In this document: positions 43,921 to 53,801 of the stretch, in pieces
How the letters are laid out: each line of letters begins with the position of its first letter
How positions within the stretch are numbered: the first letter of the stretch is position 1
Source: Streptomyces thinghirensis
GTDB lineage: Bacteria > Actinomycetota > Actinomycetia > Streptomycetales > Streptomycetaceae
DNA: 64,000 nucleotides
Direction of reading: 5' to 3'
Assembly: GCA_021502835.1 (NCBI GenBank)
Contig: JAKFGP010000016.1
Coordinates: 6,434 to 70,433 of the forward strand
The notes under the pieces: generated by a model
What the model saw: the letters and a program-made list of their open reading frames with translations, nothing else
Databases searched by the model: none
What the model was told of the DNA's origin: nothing
Translations under genes and position numbers: made by a program

Positions 43921-44430
43921 TCACAGATGCAGAAGCATCCGGCTGTTGCCCAAGGTGTTCGGTTTCACTCGTTCGGGACCCAGGAACTCCGCTACGCCCT
44001 CGTCATAGGAACGCAGCAGCTCCGCGTAGACATCGGTGTCGACGGGTGTCTCCCCGATCTCCACGAAGCCGTGCTTGCCGAAGAAGTCCACTTCGAAGGT
44101 CAGGCGGAATACGCGGCGAACACCGAGCCAGCGTGCCGTCTCCACCAACTTCTCCAGCAGCCGGTGACCGACGCCGTAGCCCTTCAGGCCCGGCTTCACC
44201 GCGAGAGTGCGCACTTCCGCGAGGTCTTCCCACATCACGTGCAGGGCGCCGCAGCCGACCACCTCGGCGTTGTCGTCCCGTTCCGCGACCCAGAACTCCT
44301 GGATGCTCTCGTAAAGCGTCACCATCGCTTTGTCGAGCAGGATGCGGTCACGGACGTACGTGTCGAGGAGCCGGCGTACGTCGGGGACATCGCTGGTGCG
44401 GGCCCGCCGGACGGTGATGGCTTTTGACAT
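43921..44430 (-). CDS. Amino-acid N-acetyltransferase (ArgA-type GNAT)
   Basis: 169 aa GNAT protein: MSKAITVRRARTSDVPDVRRLLD, EVRTLAVKPGLKGYGVGHRLLEKLVE (acetyl-CoA binding R/Q-x-x-G-x-G/A region) and FFGKHGFVEIGETPV. It matches the short actinobacterial N-acetylglutamate synthase type rather than the long kinase-fused ArgA, so first-step arginine synthesis is likely. Frame intact. Ten bases follow the BlaI stop, so the two are probably co-transcribed. Confidence 0.85.
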   Translation of the reverse strand: MSKAITVRRARTSDVPDVRRLLDTYVRDRILLDKAMVTLYESIQEFWVAERDDNAEVVGCGALHVMWEDLAEVRTLAVKPGLKGYGVGHRLLEKLVETARWLGVRRVFRLTFEVDFFGKHGFVEIGETPVDTDVYAELLRSYDEGVAEFLGPERVKPNTLGNSRMLLHL

Positions 44431-44439
44431 GTGGGGACG

Positions 44440-44849
44440 CTATCGCTCGCCCGCGTCCGGTACCGAGCCGGGGTTGGGCGCGGGGTTTCCGGTCCCTGCA
44501 CGATGCGGATGGCGTCTCTGAGCGCCTCGCGCTGTTCCTCGCTCATCATGCCGAAGAAGGCGATGAGGGCGGCGGTGGGGTTGTCGCTCTGGGACCATGC
44601 GTCGTTCATCAGCGCGGCGGCGTAGGCGGCACGGGTGGAGACCGCCTCATATCGATAGGCCCGGCCTTCCGCCTCGCGGCGCACCCAGCCCTTCTGATGG
44701 AGATTGTCCAAAACGGTCATCACCGTGGTGTACGCGATGGACCGTTCCTGTTGCAGATCTTCCAGGACTTCCCGAACGGTCACGGGGCGGTTCCACTTCC
44801 ACACCCTCGTCATGACCGCGTCTTCGAGTTCTCCCAATGGGCGAGGCAC
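44440..44849 (-). CDS. BlaI/MecI/CopY-family repressor
   Basis: Winged-helix repressor of about 135 aa. Starts GTG at 44849 (PRPLGELEDAVMTRVWKWNRPVTVREVL), then IAYTTVMTVLDNLHQKGWVRRE, the recognition helix and wing, and a dimer region NPTAALIAFFGMMSEEQREAL. A slip near 44500 places the stop at 44440 (NPAPNPGSVPDAGER). Family members are inactivated by proteolysis from a partner sensor; no such BlaR1 partner is seen here. Confidence 0.88.
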
Positions 44850-44992
44850 GCTCTGAACGATAGTGGGAGATCTGGGCGATGGCGTGCCGGACGTGCGGTT
44901 TTGCGAGCAAATGAGCACAAAAAGGGCGCACGGCTCCTCGCGGTGGGTGCGGGAGTCGTACGCGAGTGCGGTGGCGGGCGTCCGGGGCTCGG

Positions 44993-45172
44993 TCAGGCCT
45001 CGGGGTGGGCGGGCGTCTGGCGGGCGCCCTCCGCTCGCGCGAGGGCGGCGTCGACGGCCGCGTCCTCCTTGGCCTTGTTGGCGCCGCCCTGGGTCTTCAC
45101 GATCACCCTGATCACGCCGATGAAGAACACGGCCATGACGGCCGGGGGCAGGAGCGCGGAGACGTAGTCCAT
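44993..45172 (-). CDS. 59-aa single-helix membrane protein
   Basis: Starts MDYVSALLPPAVMAVFFIGVIRVIVKTQGG with one membrane helix, followed by a charged tail (NKAKEDAAVDAALARAEG). It is open in frame with the upstream gene in this sequence, probably because that gene's stop is hidden by a slip. Function unknown. Confidence 0.75.
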   Translation of the reverse strand: MDYVSALLPPAVMAVFFIGVIRVIVKTQGGANKAKEDAAVDAALARAEGARQTPAHPEA

Positions 45173-45195
45173 GGATCCAGGGTAGCCAGGCCGTG

Positions 45196-45802
45196 TCACC
45201 CGGCCGCGAGGTGGTGCCGGGAGCCGGGGGCGGGCGGGGGCCGGCCTGCGGCGCGGGAAGACCTCGCCCGGGGTGGGGACGGGGCGCTTCGGGGTGGCCG
45301 GGGCGGGGTGGGGGGCCGGTTTCTGGGTGGGCTTCTGTGCGGGTTTCTTGTCGGGCTGCTGGCCGCCGGGGAGAGCGTGGAGGCGGGTACGGGCGGCCGG
45401 GAGGACGACAGTGGCCGCGCGGGTCGCCGTGGCCGCCCTCGGCCCGCAGCGAGCCAGGAGAGCGGCCGCGGCGGGGTTGCCGCGCAGGGCTCCGAGGGCG
45501 GCGAGGTCGTCCGCGTCCGGGCGGTGACCGGCGCCCAGCGCCTCGTCCAGGAGCGCGAGGTAACCGGTGGCGGTGCCGGGGAGCGCGGCGCGGTACCGGG
45601 CGAGGTCGGCCACCAGGAAGGCGCGCAGCCTGGCGCTCTCCCGCATCGTCTCGTCGAGCGACTCTGCGAGGCGGAGACAGTCCTGGGCCTCCTCCGCCGA
45701 GACGGGGCTGGGGTTCAGGGCGAGGGCGAGGGCGCGCCGGAGCACACGCAGCTCCTGAGCACCGAACGCCATGCCGCCGCGGGATCCGTAGGGCGTGGGC
45801 AT
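45196..45802 (-). CDS. Conserved hypothetical helical protein
   Basis: About 202 aa. ATG at 45802 (MPTPYGSRGGMAFGAQELRVLRR). Highly helical first half (AEEAQDCLRLAESLDETMRESARLRAFLVADLARY), then an Ala-rich section and a Lys/Pro/Gln repeat (DKKPAQKPTQKPAPHP). The end is placed at 45196 (SRHHLAAG) by assuming one slip near 45225; without it the frame runs into the small membrane protein. No family recognised. Confidence 0.65.
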
Positions 45803-45935
45803 GCGGCGACGATACGCGCTAATCAGACAAACTCGGCATAGGGGGCGGGTGTGGCGTGGGCGGCCACTCGTATGCGAGTGCCTGCGGCGGCCTGTGCGGG
45901 GTTCGGTGGGGGTGCGCGTAGCGCGGTTTGTTCGT

Positions 45936-46072
45936 TGTGGGTCGGGGCCGCGCCGGGGGTGTCCGTCCTCGGAACGGCGCGGAATCGGTTGGCCACGGAA
46001 GTGCCGTCCGTTGACGCGCCAACCGCTGCGGGCGGACACCCCCCGACACGTCCCCTTCTCGCCGTACGCGGC
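45936..46072. repeat. Dispersed palindromic element, copy B
   Basis: Near-identical to 11962-12097. Outer arms gggggtgtccg and cggacaccccc and inner arms ggaatcggttggc and gcgccaaccg pair to form a long imperfect hairpin. It lies in the 524-bp gap (45803-46326) upstream of the helical-protein gene. The rest of the gap holds a second palindromic element at 46182-46212 and nothing else certain. Confidence 0.75.
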
Positions 46073-46181
46073 TTCCCGCACAGCCGCGGGCAGTCGTGCC
46101 TCCCCCAGTGCCTGAACGGCCTGGGAGGTACCCCCAGGGGCGGCACGGGTGGGCGGTGGGGGCACCTCCCGCTCATGGGGG

Positions 46182-46212
46182 TCCCCCGCGCGAGCGAAGC
46201 CGAGCGTGGGGG
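46182..46212. repeat. Short Streptomyces-type palindrome
   Basis: cccccgcgc and gcgtggggg arms flank gagcgaagccga. A related half-element (cctcccccagtgcc... ctgggaggtacc) lies at 46097-46137. Similar GC palindromes recur between genes in Streptomyces and may act as terminators downstream of coaX. Confidence 0.5.
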
Positions 46213-46326
46213 AGAAGCCGAGAGTGGGGAGGCACCCCGTAGCGCCGGGCCGCGACACCCACCCCCGGCCCGCACCCACACCGGGTGCCCCCACCAACGC
46301 AGGGCACCCGGCACCCACCCCGGCGG

Positions 46327-47124
46327 CTACATGCGGGACACGTTCCGCTCGTACACCAAACGGAGCCCCATCAGCGTCAGCCACGGCTCGTGCTCGTCGA
46401 TGACCGAGGACTCGCCGAGGACCATCGGCGCCAGCCCGCCCGTCGCGATGACCGTGACCTCGTCGGGGTCGTCGGCCAGCTCGCGGGCCATGCGGTTGAC
46501 GACCCCGTCGACCTGGCCGGCGAAGCCGTACACGATGCCGGACTGCATCGCCTCGACCGTGTTCTTGCCGATCACGCTCCGCGGCCGGGCCACCTCGATC
46601 TTGCGGAGCTGGGCGCCCTTGACACCGAGCGCCTCGACCGAGATCTCGATGCCGGGGGCGATGACCCCGCCGATGTACTCCCCGCGCGCGCTGACCGCGT
46701 CGAACGTCGTCGCCGTGCCGAAGTCCACGACGATCGCCGGGCCGCCGTAGAGCTCGACGGCCGCGACCGCGTTGATGATGCGGTCGGCGCCGACCTCCCT
46801 GGGGTGGTCGGTGAGGATCGGGACGCCCGTCTTGACGCCCGGTTCGACGAGGACCGCGGGGACGTCGCCGTAGTAGCGGCGGGTGACCTCGCGCAGTTCG
46901 TGCAGGACCGAGGGGACCGTCGCGCAGATGGCGATGCCGTCGATGCCGTCGCCCAGCTCGTCGCCGAGGAGCGGGTGCATGCCCATCAGGCCCTGGAGGA
47001 GGACCGCCAGCTCGTCGGCGGTGCGGCGCGAGTCGGTGGAGATGCGCCAGTGTTCGACGATGTCCTCGCCGTCGAAGAGGCCCAGGACGGTGTGCGTGTT
47101 GCCTACGTCGATCGTCAGCAGCAT
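46327..47124 (-). CDS. coaX: Type III pantothenate kinase
   Basis: Phosphorylates pantothenate, first step of CoA synthesis. ASKHA-fold motifs: MLLTIDVGNTHTVLGLF, ADRIINAVAAVELYGGPAIVVDFGTATTFDAV and GVIAPGIEISVEAL. 265 aa, intact. It follows nadC by four bases as the last gene of a CoA/NAD operon. Type III enzymes are not feedback-inhibited by CoA. Confidence 0.95.
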   Translation of the reverse strand: MLLTIDVGNTHTVLGLFDGEDIVEHWRISTDSRRTADELAVLLQGLMGMHPLLGDELGDGIDGIAICATVPSVLHELREVTRRYYGDVPAVLVEPGVKTGVPILTDHPREVGADRIINAVAAVELYGGPAIVVDFGTATTFDAVSARGEYIGGVIAPGIEISVEALGVKGAQLRKIEVARPRSVIGKNTVEAMQSGIVYGFAGQVDGVVNRMARELADDPDEVTVIATGGLAPMVLGESSVIDEHEPWLTLMGLRLVYERNVSRM

Positions 47125-47128
47125 GGCT

Positions 47129-48108
47129 CTACTCCGCCGCTCGCAGGTCCAGGCCGATGTCCAGGATCGGGGAGCTGTGGGTGAGGGCGCCCACGGCGAG
47201 GTAGTCGACGCCCGTGGCCGCGTACGCCTTGGCGTTGGTCAGGGTCAGGCGGCCCGAGGCCTCCAGGGCGGCCCGGCCGGCGACCAGGGCGACGGCTTCC
47301 TCGCACTCGTCCGGGGTGAAGTTGTCCAGGAGGATCAGGTCCGCACCCGCGTCCACGACCTCGCGGAGCTGATGCAGGGTGTCGACCTCGACCTCGATGG
47401 GGACGTCGGGGAAGCGCTCGCGGACGGCCCGGAAGGCCGCTGCGACGCCGCCGGCGGCCACCACGTGGTTGTCCTTGACCAGGGCGGCGTCCGAGAGGGA
47501 CATGCGGTGGTTGACGCCGCCGCCGCAGCGGACGGCGAACTTCTCGAGGGAGCGCAGCCCGGGGGTCGTCTTGCGGGTGTCCCGGACCTTCGCCTTCGTG
47601 CCCTCCAGGACGTCCGCCCACGCGCGCGTGGCCGTGGCGATGCCCGACAGGCGGCACAGGAGGTTCAGCGCGCTGCGCTCGGCGGTGAGGATGTCGCGGG
47701 TGCGGGTGGTGACGGAGAGGAGCTTCTGGCCGGCTTCGACGCGGTCGCCGTCCTCGACGTGGCGTTCCACCTCGAACTCGTCCGTGCAGACGACCGACAT
47801 CACCGCCTCGGCGACCCGGAGGCCGGCCACCACGCCCGCCTCACGCGCGGTGAAGTCGGCGGTGGCCACGGCGTCCTCGGGGATGGTCGCGACCGTCGTC
47901 ACGTCCACGCCGCCCGCCAGGTCCTCCTGGATGGCGAGGTTCGCGAGGTCCTCGACCTCCACGGGGTCGAGTCCGGAGTCCAGCATCAGGGCCGCGAGTG
48001 CGGGGTCGAGGCCGCACTCCATGAAGGCGTCCTCGTCGGTGTCCGCGCCGCAGGCGCAGCCGTCGCCGCAGCCTCCGGAGGATGCGAGGGGAAGGTCGGG
48101 GTGTTCAC
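47129..48108 (-). CDS. nadC: Nicotinate-nucleotide pyrophosphorylase (quinolinate phosphoribosyltransferase)
   Basis: Converts quinolinate and PRPP to nicotinate mononucleotide. GTG start at 48108, then a Cys/Gly-rich leader GGCGDGCACGADTDEDAF. The core is DVTTVATIPEDAVATADF, KVRDTRKTTPGLRSLEKFAVRCGGGVNHR (substrate-binding Arg, Lys and His), VEVEVDTLHQLREV and LTNAKAYAATGVDYLAVGALTHS. One slip near 48095 within the leader. Five bases downstream of nadB. Confidence 0.94.
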
Positions 48109-48113
48109 TGCTG

Positions 48114-49848
48114 TCACTGCTCCTGGGGACGCTGCGCCGGCTGGGGGCCGTGGGTGGTCGGGGGGAATTCTGGCGTGTCCGTGGTGTGCACGGCGAGGGA
48201 TCGGTCCGGGTTCAGGCGTACGACGATGTGGCGGCGCCACGTCGTGTCGTCGCGGTCCGCGTGGTCCTCGCGCCAGTGGCAGCCGCGGGTCTCCTCGCGC
48301 CGCGCCGCCGCGGCCACCAGGACGCGGGCCACGCAGAGGAGATTGGTGGCCTCCCAGGTGTCCACGCCCGGCTCCGGACGTCTTGCCGTTCTCGTGCAGG
48401 GCTTCGCGGGCCTCGGTGTGAAGGTGGAGCAGCTGGTCCGCCGCCCGGGTGAGGGAGTCGGCCGAGCGCAGGACGCCGGCGCCGTCGGTCATGATCCGCT
48501 GGATGGTCAGGCGGGACTCGGGCGGCAGGAGCGGGTGCGCCGGGTGGGCGGGCTGCTGGAGGGGGGCGGGTACGCGCGCGTGGAGGGTGCCGTCCGCGTG
48601 GCCGGCGGCTATGTCCGCGGCGATGCGCTCGGCGTAGACCAGGCCCTCCAGGAGTGAGTTGGAGGCCAGGCGGTTGGCGCCGTGCACACCCGTGCAGGCG
48701 ACCTCGCCGCACGCGTACAGGCCGGGGACGGTCGTACGGCCGCGGGCGTCGGTGCGGACGCCGCCGGAGGCGTAGTGGGCGGCCGGGGCGACCGGGATCG
48801 GCTCGGTGACCGGGTCGATGCCGTGCGCGCGGCAGGCGGCGAGGATCGTGGGGAAGCGGTGCTCCCACATCTCCGCGCCGAAGTGGCGCGCGTCCAGGTA
48901 CATGTGCTCGGCGTCCCGCTCCTGCATGCGGCGCGTGATGCCCTTGGCGACGATGTCCCGGGGGGCGAGTTCCGCCAGTTCGTGCTGCCCCCGCATGAAG
49001 CGCACGCCGTCGGCGTCCACCAGGTGGGCGCCCTCGCCCCGTACCGCCTCCGAGACCAGGGGCTGCTGGCCCTCGGCGTCCGGACCGAGGAAGAGGACGG
49101 TGGGATGGAACTGGACGAACTCGAGGTCGCTCACCTCGGCGCCCGCGCGGAGGGCGAGCGCGACGCCGTCGCCCGTGGAGACGGACGGGTTCGTCGTCGC
49201 CGAGAAGACCTGGCCCATGCCGCCGGTGGCGAGGACGACGGCGGGGGCGTGCACCGCTCCGACGCCGTCGTGCTGGCCCTCGCCCATGACATGCAGGGTG
49301 ACGCCGGCGGTGCGGCCGTCCGCGTCCGTGAGGAGGTCCAGGACGAGGGCGTTCTCGATCGTGCGCATCCCACGCGCGCGTACCGCCTCGACCAGGGCGC
49401 GGGAGATCTCCGCTCCCGTGGCGTCGCCGCCCGCGTGGGCGATGCGGCGTCGGTGGTGGCCGCCCTCGCGGGTGAGGGCCAGGCCGCCCTCGGCGGACTC
49501 GTCGAAGTGCGCGCCGGTCTCGATGAGCCGCCGTACGGCGTCGGGGCCCTCGGTGACCAGGATGCGGACCGCCTCCTCGTCGCACAGCCCCGCGCCTGCG
49601 ACCAGGGTGTCGTCCAGGTGCTGCTCGGGGGTGTCGCCCTCGCCGAGGGCCGCCGCGATGCCGCCCTGCGCCCAGCGGGTGGAGCCGTCGTCGAGGCGGG
49701 CCTTGGTGACGACGACCGTGCGCAGACCGGCCGCCTCGCAGCGCAGGGCGGCGGTGAGGCCGGCGACGCCGGAGCCGACGACCACCACGTCCGCGGCGAT
49801 GGCCCAGCCGGGCGCGGGTGCGTGCAGTCGTATGCCTGTGCTGGTCAC
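48114..49848 (-). CDS. nadB: L-aspartate oxidase
   Basis: FAD enzyme making iminoaspartate for NAD synthesis. GTG at 49848. FAD motif [20 protein letters not shown]; then [33 protein letters not shown] and the active-site stretch [31 protein letters not shown]-terminal helical domain [20 protein letters not shown]. Slip near 48375, after which it continues [17 protein letters not shown] to RPQEQ at 48114. The start overlaps the panC stop by four bases. Confidence 0.95.
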
Positions 49849-50855
49849 GAGGCGGCTCCGAAGGTTCCGAAGGTGAGGGGGACGTTGTCGATCAGCCGGG
49901 TCGCGCCGACCCGGGCGGCGACGGCGAGGACGGCCTCGCCGGTGTGGTCGTCGCCGATCTCGGTGAAGTCCGACGGGTCGACAAGGGCGAGGTAGTCCAG
50001 CTCCAGCGGCGGATCGGCGCGGGCCGCGTCGTCCAGCACCAGGTGGGCGGCGGCCCGGACGGCCGTGGCGCCGCCGGGAGCGGATGTGGCGACGGCATGG
50101 GCGTCGGCAGCCGCGCGGACTCGCCCAGGGCGCTGAGCGCCTCGGCACGCGCGTGCGTGGCGGGCACCTCGCGGGCCCGCGCGCGCAGCGCCTCCTGGGC
50201 CGCGTGCCGGTCGAGGCCGGCGAACAGGGCCTGGGAGAGCGCGAGGGCGGTGCGGCGCTCCCGGGTCGAGAGGTAGCGGTTGCGGCTGGACAGGGCCAGC
50301 CCGTCCTCCTCGCGCACGGTGGGGACGCCGACGATCTCCACGCCGAAGTTCAGGTCGCGGACCATGCGGCGGATCAGGGCGAGCTGCTGGGCGTCCTTCT
50401 GGCCGTAGAGGGCCAGGTCGGGGCGGGTGAGGTGGAGCAGCTTGGCGACGACGGTGAGCATGCCGTCGAAGTGGCCGGGGCGCGAGGCACCCTCCAGGCG
50501 TTCGCCCATGGGACCGGCTGTGACGCGCACCTGGGGCTCGCCACCCGGGTAGACCTCGTCGACGGCGGGGGGCGAAGACGGCGTCAGCGCCCGCCCGCCC
50601 GGCGATCCCCAGGTCGGCGTCCAGGGTGCGCGGGTAGCGGTCGAGGTCCTCGCCGGCGCCGAACTGCAGCGGGTTGACGAAGACGGTGACGACGACCTCG
50701 CCGTCCGGTCCGACGAGGTCGCGGGCCGTGCGGACCAGGGTGGCGTGGCCCTCGTGCAGGGCGCCCATGGTCATCACGACGGCCCGGCGGCCGTGCCGCA
50801 CGCGCGCGTGCAGCTCGTCGGCGGTGCGCAGCAGGGCGGGCGGGGTGGTGGTCAT
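49845..50855 (-). CDS. panC: Pantoate-beta-alanine ligase (pantothenate synthetase)
   Basis: Joins pantoate and beta-alanine using ATP. Motifs: [17 protein letters not shown] (HIGH-like), [58 protein letters not shown] and [15 protein letters not shown] (KMSKS-like). Ends [15 protein letters not shown]. Slips near 50568 and 50110. Overlaps both the upstream DUF2520 gene (ATGA) and nadB (GTGA). Confidence 0.95.
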   Translation of the reverse strand: MTTTPPALLRTADELHARVRHGRRAVVMTMGALHEGHATLVRTARDLVGPDGEVVVTVFVNPLQFGAGEDLDRYPRTLDADLGIAGRAGADAVFAPRRRRGLPGWRAPGARHSRSHGRTPGGCLAPRPLRRHAHRRRQAAPPHPPRPGPLRPEGRPAARPDPPHGPRPELRRGDRRRPHRARGGRAGPVQPQPLPLDPGAPHRPRALPGPVRRPRPARGPGGAARAGPRGARHARACRGAQRPGRVRAAADAHAVATSAPGGATAVRAAAHLVLDDAARADPPLELDYLALVDPSDFTEIGDDHTGEAVLAVAARVGATRLIDNVPLTFGTFGAAS

Positions 50856-51950
50856 CGGGCGTCTCCCCCGGGGCCGTCGGTGCCGTCGCTGTCGTCGGTG
50901 CCGTCGCTGTCGTCGCTGTCGTCGATGCGGTCGCTGCCGATGCCGTCCGCGCCGTAGACGCGGTCACTGTCATCGATGCCGTCCGGGCCGTCGATGCGGT
51001 CGGTGCGGTCGGTGCGGTCCTCCGGGGCCGTGCGGTTGCCGCCGTCCGTGCCGTCGGCGAGTACCCCCCAGCAGGTCCTCGGCCAGTTCGGCTTTCAGCA
51101 GCCCGTGGTCCAGGGCCCGGTCGGCGGTCGCGCGGGCCATGGCCAGGTAGCCGGCGACGGCCTGCGGGGCGTGTGCGCGCAGTTCCACGATGTGCGCGGC
51201 GACCGTGCCCGCGTCCCCACGCGCGACGGGGCCGGTGAGGGCCGCGTCGCCGGAGCGCAGGGCGTTGTCGAGGGAGGCGCCCAGCAGCGGGCCGAGCATC
51301 CGGTCGGGGGCCTCGACGCCGGCCGTGCGCAGCAGTTCCATGGACTGGGCGACCAGGGTGACCAGGTGGTTGGCGCCCAGGGCGAGCGCGGCGTGGTACA
51401 GCGGGCGCTTGTCCTCGGCGATCCACTCCGGCTCGCCGCCCATCTCGATGACCAGGGCCTCGGCGGCCAGCCGCAGCTCCTCCGGGCGCGGTGACGCCGA
51501 AGGAGCAGCCGGCCAGGCGCTGGACGTCCACGGGGGTGCCGGTGAAGGTCATCGCCGGGTGCAGGGCCAGCGGCAGGGCGCCGGCCCGCAGCGCGGGGTC
51601 CAGGACCCTCGCGCCGTACCGCCCGGAGGTGTGCACGAGCAGCTGACCCGGTCGCACCGCGCCAGTCTCGGCGAGCCCGGTCACCAGGCCGGGCAGGGCG
51701 TCGTCGGGGACCGTCAGCAGGACCAGCTCGGCGCGCTGGAGGACCTCGGCGGGCCGCATGAGGGGCACGTCGGGCAGCAGCGCGGCGGCACGTCGTCTGG
51801 AGGCGTCGGAGACACCGGAGACGGCCACCGGGCGGTGCCCGGCGAGCTGGAGGACGCGGCGAGCGCGGGGCCCACGCGTCCGGCGCCGACGACGCCTACG
51901 GTGAGACGCGCGGGGCGGTCCCTGGGGTCTGGCTGTGGGGTTGTGTTCAC
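50852..51950 (-). CDS. Rossmann-like and DUF2520 domain oxidoreductase with Asp-rich tail
   Basis: N-terminal NAD(P) fold [24 protein letters not shown]. Then [38 protein letters not shown], and the helical DUF2520 part [24 protein letters not shown]. After [12 protein letters not shown] a tail of about 70 residues is dominated by Asp, Gly and Ser ([18 protein letters not shown]). GTG at 51950. Overlaps panC by four bases, so it may act in pantothenate synthesis as a ketopantoate-reductase-like enzyme; this is inference. Slips near 51860, 51490 and 51065. Confidence 0.85.
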
Positions 51951-52162
51951 GCGACGGCGGCCTTCCCGTTCCAGTCCGCTCGGGGTACCGGACGATTTCT
52001 CGTCATGTTAACGCGATTGGTTCGGGGGACGTCCGGTTGTCCACAGGCTGTGGGTTTCCGTGCGACGACGGGGCACACCCTCACGCGCGCGTGGAAACGC
52101 GTGACGGAACTTGTGGGAAAACCCGGTGCCCGCGCCGACGTCCGCGCGGCATGATCCCCGGC

Positions 52163-53368
52163 ATGAGCGATACGGCAGCAGGACAAGCGGAGTCGGCGGA
52201 GTCGGCGAGCTCGACCGAGCCGGCGACATCGGCGGAGGACCGCGGCGCGCGGCTCCGGGAGCGGCGCGTGACCGCCCACCGCGACGCCCGGCGCACACTC
52301 GTCGGCCCGGGGTTCACGGCCACCCTGCGCGAGCGGCTCGCCCTGCTGGACGGGGCGGCCGAACTGTACGACCTCGACGAGCCGTCCGACATCTACGGCA
52401 ACGGCATCGTGGAGGCCCTGGAGGAGGAAGGTCGCCGCCCTGCTCGGCACCGAGGCCGCCGCCTTCTTCCCGACCGGCACCATGGCCCAGCAGGTGGCCC
52501 TGCGCTGCTGGGCGGGCCGCACCGGCGACCCGGTCGTCGCCCTGCACGGGCTCAGCCATCCCGAGATGCACGAGCGCGACGCCTTCAGCCGGGTCAGCGG
52601 GCTGCGCCCGGTGCGGGTGACCAGCGAGCCCCGGCTGCCGACCGCCGACGAGGTGCGCGACTTCGACGAGCCCTTCGGGGCACTGATGCTGGAGCTGCCG
52701 CTCAGGGAGGCCGGTTTCGTACTGCCCACCTGGGAGGAGCTCACCGAGGTCGTCGAGGCCGCACGGGAGCGCGACGCGGTGGTCCACTTCGACGGGGCCC
52801 GGCTGTGGGAGTCCACCGTCCACTTCGGCCGCCCACTGGAGGAGATCGCGGGTCTCGCGGACAGCGTGTACGTCTCGCTCTACAAGTCCCTCAAGGGCTA
52901 CGGCGGCGCCGCCCTGGCCGGTCCCCGGACGCTGATCGAGGAGGCGAGGCCTGGCGGCACCGGTACGGCGGCGCGGTGTTCCAGCAGTTCCCCACGGTGC
53001 TGTCCGCCCTGGCCGGCCTGGAGCGCGAGTTGCCCCGGCTGCCGGAGTACGTGGCCCACGCGCGCGTGGTGGCCGCCGCGCTGCGGGAGGGCTTCGCGGC
53101 GGCCGGGCTGCCGTGGGCGCGGGTGCACCCCGAGGAGCCGCACACCCACGAGTTCCAGGTCTGGCTGCCGTACGACGCCGATGTGGTCGGCGAGGCCGCG
53201 GTGCGGCAGGGCGAGGAGACGGGGACCCTGCTCTTCTCCCGGGGCTGGGACACGCCCGGACCGGGACTCGCCGTCACCGAGGTCGGGGTGGACGCGGCGG
53301 GCCTGGACTGGACGGCCGACGAGGTGAAGGCGGCGGTCGCCGCCTTCGCGGCCCGGCTGACGGGCTGA
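52163..53368 (+). CDS. Threonine aldolase/beta-eliminating lyase family PLP enzyme
   Basis: Fold-type I PLP enzyme cleaving beta-hydroxy amino acids. Visible: YDLDEPSDIYGNGIVEALEEE, ALLGTEAAAFFPTGTMAQQVAL, VHFDGARLWES (Asp and Arg) and the PLP-lysine stretch YVSLYKSLKGYGGAAL. A Ser/Glu-rich N-terminal extension precedes it. ATG at 52163 or 52151. Slips near 52428 and 52950. Divergent from the DUF2520 gene across 200 bases. Confidence 0.88.
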   Translation: MSDTAAGQAESAESASSTEPATSAEDRGARLRERRVTAHRDARRTLVGPGFTATLRERLALLDGAAELYDLDEPSDIYGNGIVEALEEEGRRPARHRGRRLLPDRHHGPAGGPALLGGPHRRPGRRPARAQPSRDARARRLQPGQRAAPGAGDQRAPAADRRRGARLRRALRGTDAGAAAQGGRFRTAHLGGAHRGRRGRTGARRGGPLRRGPAVGVHRPLRPPTGGDRGSRGQRVRLALQVPQGLRRRRPGRSPDADRGGEAWRHRYGGAVFQQFPTVLSALAGLERELPRLPEYVAHARVVAAALREGFAAAGLPWARVHPEEPHTHEFQVWLPYDADVVGEAAVRQGEETGTLLFSRGWDTPGPGLAVTEVGVDAAGLDWTADEVKAAVAAFAARLTG

Positions 53369-53396
53369 ACGGCGGCGCGCCCGGCGGCCGCCCGCG

Positions 53397-53612
53397 TCAG
53401 CCGAGAACCCGCGGCCGCGGGGACCACCACCGGCGCAGGGCGCGCCGCACGCGGCCGTGCGCCGGGCGGCCGGCGAGCACGGCCCGGAACCGGCGGCGGT
53501 CGTGCCACTCGCGCACGACCCGCCGGTCGTGGGTGCCGGGCGCGGGCGGTGCGGGCTCGCCGAGCTGCCGGGCACGGTAGGTGTCAAGGAGGTACTGCTG
53601 CGTGATGCTCAT
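53397..53612 (-). CDS. Small basic hypothetical protein
   Basis: 71 aa, Arg-rich: MSITQQYLLDTYRARQLGEPAP, then HDRRVVREWHDRRRFRAVLAG and RRALRRWWSPRPRVLG. No membrane segment. Intact frame. It is divergent from the ArsR-type regulator; the two share an upstream region with an inverted repeat and may be co-regulated. Confidence 0.7.
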   Translation of the reverse strand: MSITQQYLLDTYRARQLGEPAPPAPGTHDRRVVREWHDRRRFRAVLAGRPAHGRVRRALRRWWSPRPRVLG

Positions 53613-53738
53613 GGGGATCGCCTTCTCGGAGGAGGTGGAAGGGGAAAAGTGAGTGGGAGGGGAAGTGAGTGGGAGGGGGAACGGGCTCCGCGACTGCCCC
53701 GGTGACTCCAGACTGCTCCGGTACGGCTCCGCGGTCGC

Positions 53739-53765
53739 GCCGATTGACGGCGGCGGTCAATCGGC
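53739..53765. promoter_or_regulatory. Inverted repeat, likely operator of the ArsR-type regulator
   Basis: gccgattgac and gtcaatcggc are perfect 10-bp arms separated by 7 bases, 37 bases before the regulator ATG and 127 bases before the small divergent gene. Confidence 0.6.
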
Positions 53766-53801
53766 GGCGGCGTTGTCGGTGGCGGGGTGCACCATGAGGG
53801 C

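Noticed and set aside
44993..46384. A single 463-codon minus-strand gene
   Set aside because: It fuses a non-coding repeat region, the helical protein and the small membrane protein. The internal ATG contexts and an expected stop at 45196 argue for two genes.
48682..49995. Long plus-strand open frame opposite nadB
   Set aside because: Antisense shadow with biased composition; nadB motifs are unambiguous on the other strand.
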